A DNA stretch of 8,666 nt from Acidimicrobiia bacterium (GTDB lineage Bacteria; Actinomycetota; Acidimicrobiia; Spongiisociales; UBA5794), in assembly GCA_030598905.1 (NCBI GenBank), contig JAUVPA010000067.1, positions 1 through 8,666 on the forward strand. The letters run 5' to 3'. The notes under the pieces were generated by a model that searched no databases, was not told where the DNA came from, and worked only from the letters and a program-made list of their open reading frames with translations. This document shows, piece by piece, positions 1 through 6,508 of this stretch (position 1 is the first letter of the stretch; every line of letters starts with the position of its first letter). Both the position numbers and the translations under genes were made by a program.

Positions 1-213
1 GAACCTGCCGCCCGCAAGCTGTTCCCCTCCCAGGAGGAGTACGAGCAGCGAACGATTGCGGGATCACCGGAGACGTTTACGAAGCGAGTGGCCGAATACG
101 TTGCCGCCGGTGCCGACTACATCGAACTGAAACCGCTGTACCCGAAGGTGGGCCACCTGATCGAGCAGATGGAACTCATCGCCGCCGAGGTGATCCCGGC
201 CTTTCGGGACTAG
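1..213 (+). CDS. C-terminal fragment of a probable LLM-class (luciferase-like) flavin-dependent oxidoreductase
   Basis: Frame 1 is open from the first base to a TAG at 211-213 and gives the last 70 residues of a protein whose start lies outside the window. The tail has the pattern G-S-P-E-T-F followed by an amphipathic helix, then EYVAAGADYIELKP, and ends in a helix with ELIAAEVIPAFRD. This resembles the C-terminal end of bacterial luciferase-like monooxygenases and F420-dependent relatives, where a 'GTPEEVAERLREYVEAGVD' stretch precedes the last beta strand and helix of the TIM barrel. The family uses reduced flavin or F420 to oxidise varied organic substrates in the cytoplasm. The substrate cannot be read from this fragment. 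It converges on the ABC permease gene with ten bases between the stop codons, so it is not part of that operon. The fold assignment is moderately sure and the exact subfamily is unknown. Confidence 0.6.
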   Translation, partial: EPAARKLFPSQEEYEQRTIAGSPETFTKRVAEYVAAGADYIELKPLYPKVGHLIEQMELIAAEVIPAFRD

Positions 214-227
214 GAGAGGGCTCCTAG
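210..227. terminator. Perfect palindrome containing both convergent stop codons, possible bidirectional terminator
   Basis: CTAGGAG (210-216), loop AGGG (217-220), CTCCTAG (221-227) form a perfect 7-base inverted repeat. The plus-strand TAG stop (211-213) lies in one arm and the minus-strand TAG stop (226-224) lies at the mirrored place in the other. The hairpin would form in both transcripts at the end of each gene. There is no clear T-run after it on either strand, so classical intrinsic termination is uncertain. Its place between convergent genes is what suggests the role. Confidence 0.45.
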
Positions 228-1117
228 CGGCCTCCGCCGAGCAGGCTCTCCTCGTGGTGCCAAGGAGCCACCCACTTCTTGATCGAAGAGACCAAGAACA
301 TGGTGACGTTGGCGAGGAAGATGAGGATCACGACGATGGCGAGGGCCCGAGCAGTTTCGAAGTTGTACGACGCGGTGTTCAGAATCTTGCCCAAGCCCTT
401 GAAGCTTCCGAGGAACTCGCCGAGGAGCACGCCGATGAAGCCGCGCACGACGGCAATCCTGAGACCGATGAGGATGAAGGGGAGAAGCGCCGGCACGACG
501 ATTTTGCGGAGGATCTGCATTGTCGACCCGCCGAAGACCTTCCCGGCATTCACCAGTGTCTTGTCCACGTGGCGGACACCCTCCATCGTGTTGATGATTA
601 TCGGGAACACGGCCAGCAGGAATACCAGCGTGACCTTGGACATGAGGCCAAGGCCGAACCACACGATGATCATCGGCGCCAGTGCACTCCTCGGCACGGC
701 GTAGGACGTCCACACCAGAGGACCAATGGTCAACTCGGCGAGCTTCGATCCGCCGACGAGGAGACCCACCGTGATGCCGACGACTGCAGCGAGCACGTAG
801 CCGACGACGAAGCTGCGGAGGCTGTAGAGGATGTGGTCGTAGGTTCTCGTGTCGCCCAGAAGGTCGACGAGTTCAGTGAAGATCCCGCTCGGAGCCGGCA
901 CGAACTTGATGGGGAAGATCTCGATTCCCCCCTGCAGGAACTGCCAAATCAGGATGATGAAGACAATCTCGATGACAAAGACGAAGTTCCACGTGTGCCT
1001 GCGAATGAAACCAGGGGGCGCCAGCACCTTGCCGATGTGATCGTGGTCGATCTCCCTTTCGGCTACGGCAACTTGACCGGCCTCTTCGATCCCCGACGGA
1101 TCCTTGGTCGTCGTCAC
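224..1117 (-). CDS. ABC transporter permease, SsuC/TauC type (second of a pair)
   Basis: A 297-residue membrane subunit of an ABC importer of the nitrate/sulfonate/taurine class (BPD_transp_1 fold). A charged N-terminal tail of about 40 residues precedes the first membrane helix at about 44-60. Further hydrophobic segments lie near 100-123, 130-155, 162-177, 208-236 and 258-276, giving about six helices. The cytoplasmic EAA-type coupling loop is at about 188-213, with AGKVFGG and then RKIVVPALLP, the usual G and I-x-LP positions that contact the ATPase. The start is GTG at 1117, four bases after the TGA of the preceding permease (1122-1124), with AAGG about ten bases upstream, so translation is probably coupled. 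The two permeases differ in sequence and likely form a heterodimeric channel. No ATPase or binding protein gene adjoins them. The substrate is unknown: members of this family move sulfonates, nitrate, cyanate, pyrimidine precursors and aromatic acids. Confidence 0.9.
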   Translation of the reverse strand: MTTTKDPSGIEEAGQVAVAEREIDHDHIGKVLAPPGFIRRHTWNFVFVIEIVFIILIWQFLQGGIEIFPIKFVPAPSGIFTELVDLLGDTRTYDHILYSLRSFVVGYVLAAVVGITVGLLVGGSKLAELTIGPLVWTSYAVPRSALAPMIIVWFGLGLMSKVTLVFLLAVFPIIINTMEGVRHVDKTLVNAGKVFGGSTMQILRKIVVPALLPFILIGLRIAVVRGFIGVLLGEFLGSFKGLGKILNTASYNFETARALAIVVILIFLANVTMFLVSSIKKWVAPWHHEESLLGGGR

Positions 1118-1121
1118 GTCA

Positions 1122-2006
1122 TCACGCCTTGTCCGAGAAGTGCCACGGCGCCACCTTCTCTGCGAGCGCCTTGAGCGCCGTACCGAAGATCATGGTGAGG
1201 GTCACGGCGATCACGATGACCGAGAAAGCGGACCCGATCTTGAACGTGGCCGATTTGAGCTTGATGAGGGCGCCGAGCCCGACGGTGGAGCCGACGATCT
1301 CGGCAACCATCAAACCGATCATGCCGATCACGATGGCGAGCCGCATGCCGATGAGGATGAACGGCAAAGACGCGGGGAGAATGACCTTGCGGAAGACGGT
1401 GAGGCTTCCCGCGCCGAAGACGGTGGCGGACCGAATCAACGATCGATCAACCGTCTGCGGACCCGCCGCCGTGTTGAGCATGACCGGGAAGAAGGCAGCT
1501 AGGAAGACGATGAACATGACGGGGGCGGCGCCGAAACCGAACCAGATGGTGGCCATGGGCATCAAGGCGATCCACGGTGTGGCATAGAGCGACCAGATCA
1601 GCGGCCCGGTGAGCCGATAGGCCACGACCGAGGTACCCAGGAGGAGGCCGAGCGGGATGCCCACGATCACTGCGAGGCTGTAGCCCACGGTGTAGCTGTA
1701 TGCGCTGCGTCGCAGATGTGGCCACAACTCCCCGCTACTGACCATGTCGAAGAACCCGTTCCAGATGCGCGAGGGCGGGGGAAGGAAGATCGGGTTTGTG
1801 ATCTCGAGCGTCCCAACGAGGTACTGCCACAAGGCGAAGATCAACGTGAATTCAACGACGATGATGAGGAGTCGGTGCCAGCCCTTGACTCTGGTATGCC
1901 AGGGTCCCTTGGGCGGCCGGTCCAGAGTGATCTTCTCAGGGGACGCGCCGACAACTGCGGTCGCCGGTTCCGTCACTTGAGGTGAATGCTCGGTGGTGCT
2001 GGACAC
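1122..2006 (-). CDS. ABC transporter permease, SsuC/TauC type (first of a pair)
   Basis: A 294-residue inner-membrane permease of the same family as its downstream neighbour. A polar N-terminal tail of about 44 residues leads into a first helix at about 46-64. Further hydrophobic segments lie near 104-127, 131-156, 163-179, 212-238 and 259-278. The EAA-type loop is at about 188-214 (SATVFGAG, then RKVILPASLP), and the WFGFG turn before it matches the WFGLG of the other permease. The shared PPPSRI/PAPSGI motif after helix 1 and the shared VAPWH near the C-terminus suggest the pair arose by duplication. The start is GTG at 2006, with a weak ribosome site (CCGGAAC) upstream; I see no better start. 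A candidate promoter and operator lie 64-92 bases upstream, so the pair may be expressed separately from the enzyme genes before it or read through from them. Confidence 0.9.
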   Translation of the reverse strand: MSSTTEHSPQVTEPATAVVGASPEKITLDRPPKGPWHTRVKGWHRLLIIVVEFTLIFALWQYLVGTLEITNPIFLPPPSRIWNGFFDMVSSGELWPHLRRSAYSYTVGYSLAVIVGIPLGLLLGTSVVAYRLTGPLIWSLYATPWIALMPMATIWFGFGAAPVMFIVFLAAFFPVMLNTAAGPQTVDRSLIRSATVFGAGSLTVFRKVILPASLPFILIGMRLAIVIGMIGLMVAEIVGSTVGLGALIKLKSATFKIGSAFSVIVIAVTLTMIFGTALKALAEKVAPWHFSDKA

Positions 2007-2062
2007 GTTGTTCCGGTGGTTTTCGTGAACGGTACACGGATCCCGAGGAACCCGTGACGAGA

Positions 2063-2081
2063 CTTGTATACCTTATGCAAG
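2063..2081. promoter_or_regulatory. Imperfect palindrome, candidate operator for the permease genes
   Basis: CTTGTATACCTTATGCAAG has arms CTTGTATA and TATGCAAG that pair at 7 of 8 positions around a 3-base centre. It overlaps the proposed -10 element of the minus-strand promoter, the place where a repressor would block RNA polymerase. The TTGTATAC core resembles sites reported for FadR/GntR-family regulators, which often control catabolic and transport genes. That family assignment is inference only, and no regulator gene is in the window. Confidence 0.5.
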
Positions 2082-2098
2082 ATGCCGTTTGATGGCAA
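2070..2098 (-). promoter_or_regulatory. Candidate promoter for the ABC permease pair
   Basis: On the minus strand TTGCCA (2098-2093) is followed after exactly 17 bases by TAAGGT (2075-2070). The -35 matches TTGACA at five of six positions and the -10 fits the TAnnnT pattern common in high-GC Gram-positive bacteria. It lies in the only sizeable gap within the minus-strand gene set. The -35 overlaps a small hairpin, GTTTG-ATGG-CAAAC (2087-2100). The call rests on sequence pattern alone. Confidence 0.4.
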
Positions 2099-2118
2099 AC
2101 TGCACTGTCGCCCCGCCG

Positions 2119-2886
2119 TCAGATGACCTGAAGCTCGATGCTCCCGACGCGGTCGATGTCGACGGACAGGTGGTCGCCTGCATGCAACACGACCGCCGAG
2201 GTGAGGGCACCGGATAACACTATCGAGTCGGCGGCGAGGGAACGGCCCCGCTCTCCCATTTTGCGCACCAGCCATGCAACCGAGTCGGCGGGATGGCCAA
2301 GGGCGGCAGCACCGGCGGCGGTTGCCACGATTTCTCCATTGACGGAGAACACACATCCGACGAGCCCGAGCTCGAAGTCGACGGGAGCGACACTCGGCCC
2401 CACCGCAAACGCGGCGGCAGACGCATCGTCCGCGACAACATCGGCGAGGTTGAACGAGTAGCCGGAGAAGCGAGAGTCGAGGATGTCGACGGCCGGCATG
2501 ACGGCGCTCGTGGCAGCAAGCACATCCGCCCGGGTGACGTTGCCTTGGAGCTCTGATCCGATGAGAAACGCAATCTCAGGTTCGGCCCTGGGCTGCACGA
2601 ACCGTTCGAGGTGGATCCGGCCGTCGTCGAAGCGCATGTCCTCTGTCATTACGCCGTACAGAGGCTCGTCGACGTTCATCTGCTCCTGTTTGGCTCGGCT
2701 CGTGAGCCCCAGCTTGATGGCCGCAACCGGCGACCCTCCACCCGTGAGCAAGTGAACGAATGCATCCTGGATCTCGTAGGCCTCTTCGACGGTGAGATCG
2801 GGAAGGTCGTTCGTGAGCGGGGACACAGAGCGGCCGTCCTTACGGGCATCGAAGAGTCTCTGCGCCAGCTCCACCCGACGGTTCAT
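2119..2886 (-). CDS. 4-oxalocrotonate decarboxylase / 2-oxopent-4-enoate hydratase family enzyme
   Basis: A 255-residue cytoplasmic enzyme of the MhpD/DmpE/DmpH family, full length for the group. These magnesium enzymes either decarboxylate 4-oxalocrotonate (DmpH, XylI) or hydrate 2-hydroxypenta-2,4-dienoate to 4-hydroxy-2-oxovalerate (DmpE, MhpD). Visible family marks are K58 in IKLGLTSRAKQEQM, the metal-binding pair E102 and E104 in QPRAEPEIAF, DSR at 137-139, VVADDAS at about 150-156, and AAALGHPADSVAWL followed by LSGALT. The stretch GLTS-x-AK-x-x-QM, the P-x-YG that follows it, and SFNLADVVAD look closer to the decarboxylase, while VSPLT near the N-terminus and QPRAE look closer to the hydratase, so the activity is left open. 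The third metal ligand position, Glu in well-studied members, reads Asp134 here. Its ATG overlaps the aldolase stop codon by four bases (ATGA), which implies translational coupling and supplying the aldolase as a role. Confidence 0.88.
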   Translation of the reverse strand: MNRRVELAQRLFDARKDGRSVSPLTNDLPDLTVEEAYEIQDAFVHLLTGGGSPVAAIKLGLTSRAKQEQMNVDEPLYGVMTEDMRFDDGRIHLERFVQPRAEPEIAFLIGSELQGNVTRADVLAATSAVMPAVDILDSRFSGYSFNLADVVADDASAAAFAVGPSVAPVDFELGLVGCVFSVNGEIVATAAGAAALGHPADSVAWLVRKMGERGRSLAADSIVLSGALTSAVVLHAGDHLSVDIDRVGSIELQVI

Positions 2887-3899
2887 GTGCTGTCTTTCGC
2901 AGCGTGGCGCTGCAGCTCGGCTGCGACGTCGATGATCATGTCCTCCTGTCCGCCGACCACCTTGCGATCGCCGAGAGTCATCAGGATGTCTCGGGTGTCT
3001 ACATCGAAGTCGGCCGCGGCCTTCTTGGCGTGTAAGAGGAACGATCCGTAGACGCCGGCGTAACCGAGGATAAGACCGTCGCGGTCGATCACACCTTGGT
3101 GTGGCGCCAGAGGACGAACGACCTCTTCTGCAGTATCCATCGCCTTGAAGGGATCGATCCCGGTGCTGATCCCCATCCGCTCACTCGCCGCGACCAGGAT
3201 CTCCGTCGGGCAGTTGCCGGCCCCGGCACCGAGGCCCGTGGCGCAGCCGTCGATCTGGTCGGCTCCCTCATCGACGGCGACAAGTGAATTGGCCACGGCG
3301 AGGGCCAGGTTGTTGTGTGCGTGAAGGCCGACCTGACAGCTGAGGTTCTCCTTGAGCAGCCCGACGCGTGTCCTCACGGCGTCGAGTGTCATCGCTCCTG
3401 CCGAATCGACGACATAAACACAATCGGCGCCGTACGACTCCATGAGTTTCGCTTGGCCGAGAAGCTGGTCGGGCTCGATCATGTGGGACAACATCAAGAA
3501 GCCGACGGTCTCCATGCCGAGCTTCTTGGCGAGCTTGATGTGCTGCTCTGAAATGTCGGCCTCAGTGCAGTGGGTGGCGATCCGAGCAACGTCGACCCCG
3601 AGGTCGTTGACTCGGTGCAGATCGTGACGGACGCCGATTCCGGGAAGCAGGAGGACGGCGAGAAGAGCATCGGATCGCGCTTCTACCGCGGCCTCGAGGA
3701 GTTCGAACTCGCTCGTTCCGGAGAAGCCGTAGTTGAACGACGAGCCGCCGAGGCCGTCACCGTGGGACACTTCGATGACGGGAACTCCCGCATCGTCGAG
3801 GCCGGCCACGATGGCGCTGACCTGGTCCGGAGTGAACTGATGGCGGATAGCGTGTGAACCGTCGCGCAGTGTCGAGTCGGTGAGTCGATAGTCGGTCAT
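2883..3899 (-). CDS. dmpG: 4-hydroxy-2-oxovalerate aldolase, DmpG/MhpE type
   Basis: A 338-residue class II aldolase that splits 4-hydroxy-2-oxovalerate into pyruvate and acetaldehyde, the last carbon-carbon cleavage of the meta pathway. The N-terminus has TDSTLRDGSHAIRHQF, with the R12-D13 pair (D13 binds the metal) and H16 as the likely catalytic base. HAHNN at 193-197 supplies the two metal histidines. SHGDGLGGSSFNYGF (45-59), GYAGVYGSF and the C-terminal RKVVGGQEDMIIDVA are family signatures. The reading frame stays open upstream to 4883, but homology begins at the ATG at 3899, which has GGAGGT six bases before it (3911-3906) and overlaps the dehydrogenase stop as ATGA. In known homologues this aldolase forms a complex with the acylating dehydrogenase and passes acetaldehyde through an internal channel. 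The overlapping gene order fits that pairing. Confidence 0.96.
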   Translation of the reverse strand: MTDYRLTDSTLRDGSHAIRHQFTPDQVSAIVAGLDDAGVPVIEVSHGDGLGGSSFNYGFSGTSEFELLEAAVEARSDALLAVLLLPGIGVRHDLHRVNDLGVDVARIATHCTEADISEQHIKLAKKLGMETVGFLMLSHMIEPDQLLGQAKLMESYGADCVYVVDSAGAMTLDAVRTRVGLLKENLSCQVGLHAHNNLALAVANSLVAVDEGADQIDGCATGLGAGAGNCPTEILVAASERMGISTGIDPFKAMDTAEEVVRPLAPHQGVIDRDGLILGYAGVYGSFLLHAKKAAADFDVDTRDILMTLGDRKVVGGQEDMIIDVAAELQRHAAKDST

Positions 3900-4792
3900 G
3901 CGGGCACCTCCACTGAAGCGATCGCTTCGCCAACCCGCACGGCGGCGGCGGTCATGATGTCGAGGTTGCCGGCGTAGGCGGGCAGGAAGTCGCCGGCACC
4001 TTCCACTTCGAGAAGTGAGATCACTCGACCCTCGTATCTGCCGTGCGGCGTATCGACGGGTGTCTCGTCGAAGATGGGAGGGTTCTTGAGCCGGTAGCCG
4101 GGGACGTAGCTCGACACTTCCTCCACCATCGACCCGATCGATTCTTCGATCTGTTGGCGATCTGCCTCCTTTGTCAGCGCACAGAACACGGTGTTGCGCA
4201 TGAGGATCGGCGGCTCCGCGGGGTTCAGGACGATGATGGCCTTCCCGCGCCCAGCGCCGCCGACGTCGACGAGGCTGGATCCGGTTGTGATGGTGAACTC
4301 GTCGATGTTCTGGCGAGTGCCCGGTCCCGCGGACCGTGAGGCCACCGTCGACACGATCTCCGCGTAGGGAACGGGCGTGACTGCCGCGACCGCGGCAACG
4401 ATCGGAGTGGTGGCCTGGCCTCCGCAGGTGATGAGGTTGACATTCGGTGCGTCGAGGTGCTGGAGCTGGTTGACGCTGGGCACCACGGCCGGTCCCACCT
4501 TGGCCGGTGTGAGGTCGACTGCTTTGAGGCCTGCCTCCTCGTATCTCGGCGCGTTCTCCCGATGGACGTGAGCCGACGTCGCCTCGTACACCAGGTCGAA
4601 TTCGGCTGCCCGGTCGAGTAGCCAGTCGACGCCGTCTGCCGTGGTGGCAACACCGAGGTCCGAAGCGCGCCTGAGGCCTTCGGAACCAGGATCGATCCCT
4701 ACGACCGCTCCCAACTGGAGGGAGTCGGACCGGAGGAGTTTGAACATCAGATCGGTCCCGATGTTTCCGCTCCCGACTATCGCACACCTCAT
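3896..4792 (-). CDS. dmpF: Acetaldehyde dehydrogenase (acylating), DmpF/MhpF type
   Basis: This enzyme converts acetaldehyde, NAD+ and CoA to acetyl-CoA and works as the partner of the aldolase encoded next. The N-terminal Rossmann motif is CAIVGSGNIGTDLM, and ITCGGQAT holds the catalytic cysteine (Cys123 from this start). SRSAGPGTRQNIDEFT, NPAEPPILMRNTV and LPAYAGNLDIMTAAA are strong DmpF signatures. I start it at the ATG at 4792, giving 298 residues, close to the family norm and with GGGG seven bases upstream. A TTG two codons earlier (4798) is also possible and lies just behind an AGGGAAAGGG stretch. It begins 26 bases after the aldehyde dehydrogenase stop, and its own TGA overlaps the aldolase ATG, so the trio is surely one transcription unit. 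It is unrelated in fold to the preceding ALDH gene although both oxidise aldehydes. Confidence 0.96.
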   Translation of the reverse strand: MRCAIVGSGNIGTDLMFKLLRSDSLQLGAVVGIDPGSEGLRRASDLGVATTADGVDWLLDRAAEFDLVYEATSAHVHRENAPRYEEAGLKAVDLTPAKVGPAVVPSVNQLQHLDAPNVNLITCGGQATTPIVAAVAAVTPVPYAEIVSTVASRSAGPGTRQNIDEFTITTGSSLVDVGGAGRGKAIIVLNPAEPPILMRNTVFCALTKEADRQQIEESIGSMVEEVSSYVPGYRLKNPPIFDETPVDTPHGRYEGRVISLLEVEGAGDFLPAYAGNLDIMTAAAVRVGEAIASVEVPA

Positions 4793-4818
4793 CGACAATC
4801 CCCGGCCCTTTCCCTGTT

Positions 4819-6267
4819 CTACAGCTCGATCGTGACGCTCTTCTGCGACGTGAAGAACTCCAACGCGGCGAAGCCACCTTCACGTCCGATACCCGACGAC
4901 TTGACGCCCCCGAATGGCGTCCGCAGATCGCGAAGCATCCATGTGTTCACCCAGACCACGCCGGCATCGATCCCGGCTGCCATGTGGTGGGCTCGCGAAA
5001 TGTCCGACGTCCAGATCGATGATGCCAATCCGTATTCGGTGCCGTTGGCCAGAGTGAGAGCCTCCTCATCGGTTTGGAACGTGCCCACTGTGACGACCGG
5101 CCCGAAGATCTCCTCCTGGTTGGCGGCGCAAGATGCGTCGAGATCGGTGATCACTGTGGGTTCGATGAACCAGCCGTCTTCACACCTACCCCCCACAATG
5201 GCGCGGCGCCCGCCGGTGACGATGCGGCCACCGTCCGCTCTGGCGCCCTCGATGTGACCCATGATCTTGTCGAAGTGTTGCTCGGAGACGACGGCGCCGA
5301 CGTCGGTCCCTTCTTCGAGGGGATCGCCGACCACAAGCGCGGCCGTCCGCTCGGTGAAGTCGGCGATGAAGCGGCTGTAGAGAGACTCCTCGACGAGGAT
5401 CCGGGATCCACACAGACAGATCTGGCCCTGGTTGGAGAATGACGACCTGACGGTTGTGTCAAGCATGCGGTCGTAGTCACAGTCGGCAAAAATCACGTTC
5501 GGGTTCTTGCCCCCGAGTTCGAGCGTGAGCTTCTTGAACATTGGTGCGGCGGTGCGGGCAATCGCGGCCCCCGTCGCTGTGCCACCCGTGAAGGAGATTG
5601 CCTGGATGTCCGGATGCTCGACGATGGCGGCGCCTGCCTTCGCTCCCAATCCGTGAACGATGTTCAGCGCACCTGCGGGAAGGCCGGCTTCGTTGCACAA
5701 CTCGCCGAGAAGGTGGGCGGTCATGGGCGTCACCTCAGACGGTTTTGCGATGACGCTGTTACCGGCGGCGAGTGCCGGGGCGAGCTTCCACGTCACGAGG
5801 TAGAGCGGGAGGTTCCACGGTGAGATGCAGGCAACGACGCCGAGTGGCTGGCGGAGCTCGAAGTTGAGCGCCCGTGAGTCGGTGGCCCAGGCCCCCTGTG
5901 ACTCATGGAGGATCGCCGTCGCGAAGAACTCGAAGTTGGCCTGTGCCCGAGGAATGTCGACCGACGCTGCCAGGGCGACAGGTTTTCCACTGTCGATCGA
6001 CTCGGCCTCAGCCAGCTCCTTGGCGTTCCGTCCGATCAGGTCGGCGAGGCGCAACAAGATGTTCGCTCGTTCCCTGGCCGGGGTGCTCGACCACGCCGCG
6101 AACCCATTCTGAGCGGCGACAACCGCCTGAGCGACGTCCTGGTCGGCCGAATCGGCCACCCGGCTGTAGACCGCACCGGTGGCAGGGTCGGTGCCATCGA
6201 AGTAGCTCCCATTGGCCGGAGGCGTCAGACGTCCGCCGATGAAGTTGTCGATGGTGTGCAGTGTCAC
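4819..6267 (-). CDS. Aldehyde dehydrogenase, 2-hydroxymuconic (or 2-aminomuconic) semialdehyde dehydrogenase type
   Basis: A 482-residue NAD(P)+-dependent ALDH-superfamily enzyme, full length. Seen residues are N152 in SPWNLP, K175 in IAKPSE, the FTGG turn at 226-229, general base E250 in LELGGKNPN, and nucleophile C284 in NQGQICLCGSRI. EEIFGPVV and the C-terminal block WMLRDLRTPFGGVKSSGIGREGG follow. That last block, with RDLRTPFGG, is typical of hydroxymuconic-semialdehyde dehydrogenases (DmpC/XylG) and of aminomuconic-semialdehyde dehydrogenases (AmnC/NbaE). It would oxidise the ring-cleavage product to the dicarboxylic acid, starting the oxidative branch that ends in pyruvate and acetyl-CoA. 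Start is GTG at 6267; a purine-rich GGGGGAG lies about 14 bases upstream, longer than usual. It is first in the minus-strand operon and divergent from the Rid gene. A betaine- or other aldehyde dehydrogenase role is less likely given the neighbours. Confidence 0.92.
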   Translation of the reverse strand: MTLHTIDNFIGGRLTPPANGSYFDGTDPATGAVYSRVADSADQDVAQAVVAAQNGFAAWSSTPARERANILLRLADLIGRNAKELAEAESIDSGKPVALAASVDIPRAQANFEFFATAILHESQGAWATDSRALNFELRQPLGVVACISPWNLPLYLVTWKLAPALAAGNSVIAKPSEVTPMTAHLLGELCNEAGLPAGALNIVHGLGAKAGAAIVEHPDIQAISFTGGTATGAAIARTAAPMFKKLTLELGGKNPNVIFADCDYDRMLDTTVRSSFSNQGQICLCGSRILVEESLYSRFIADFTERTAALVVGDPLEEGTDVGAVVSEQHFDKIMGHIEGARADGGRIVTGGRRAIVGGRCEDGWFIEPTVITDLDASCAANQEEIFGPVVTVGTFQTDEEALTLANGTEYGLASSIWTSDISRAHHMAAGIDAGVVWVNTWMLRDLRTPFGGVKSSGIGREGGFAALEFFTSQKSVTIEL

Positions 6268-6508
6268 GTTCCAAAGCGTGGCACTCCCCCGGGGTTAGGA
6301 CAAGGCACCAATCCCGTTCACCGAGACATCGCCAGGTCAAGCTATCAACAGGTCAAGCGATCGATAGGCGCGATTCAACGAGGCCGCGCCTGTGTCCTGG
6401 TTATGCCGTCTCGGTCAATGGATATCGGAGGCGAAGGCTTCGAGGGGCATGGATACCATCGGCCCTGTTCAGCAGTAGCGGTTCATGCGCGGACAAGGGA
6501 GCAACCGA
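6268..6508. promoter_or_regulatory. Divergent control region between the dehydrogenase operon and the Rid-ppsA genes
   Basis: This 241-base stretch holds no convincing gene and must carry the promoters for both directions. On the minus strand the tandem repeat at 6333-6364 supplies two TTGACC (-35-like) sequences, at 6340-6335 and 6356-6351, but the -10 positions after them (CGGGAT or GGCGAT) are weak. On the plus strand I find no convincing -35/-10 pair. Smaller symmetric elements are CGAAG-G-CTTCG (6432-6442) and ATGG-ATA-CCAT (6449-6459). ATGGATA occurs at 6418 and again at 6449, 31 bases apart, about three helix turns. Either element could be protein-binding, with no direct support. Confidence 0.55.
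6333..6364. repeat. Tandem 16-base direct repeat, candidate tandem operator
   Basis: CAGGTCAAGCTATCAA (6333-6348) is followed directly by CAGGTCAAGCGATCGA (6349-6364), which match at 14 of 16 positions including a perfect CAGGTCAAGC. A 16-base period puts the copies about one and a half helix turns apart. On the minus strand each copy contains TTGACC, so a bound protein would sit on the likely -35 region of the dehydrogenase operon. It could be a binding array for a pathway regulator that is not in the window. Confidence 0.6.

Noticed and set aside
1..1117. SsuD-SsuC-like alkanesulfonate system made of the LLM fragment and the permeases
   Set aside because: The oxidoreductase fragment is on the opposite strand and converges with the permeases, no SsuA, SsuB or SsuE is seen, and the fragment is too short to assign to SsuD.
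254..1174. Long plus-strand open frame of 306 residues opposite the second permease
   Set aside because: Its product is rich in His, Asp, Glu and Arg with no domain pattern, as expected for the complement of a hydrophobic permease gene; the minus strand encodes a clear transporter.
2087..2100. Hairpin GTTTG-ATGG-CAAAC as terminator of the hydratase gene
   Set aside because: The stem is only five mostly A/T pairs with no following T-run on the minus strand; it overlaps the candidate -35 and is more likely incidental.
3900..4883. Upstream extension of the aldolase reading frame, giving a 666-residue protein
   Set aside because: The extension is an arginine/proline/glycine-rich shadow of dmpF in another frame; aldolase homology starts at the ATG at 3899, which has a good ribosome site.
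6485..6508. ATG at 6485 as start of the Rid protein
   Set aside because: No ribosome site precedes it and the extra eight residues do not match the family; GTG at 6509 has AAGGGA at suitable distance. It cannot be fully excluded.
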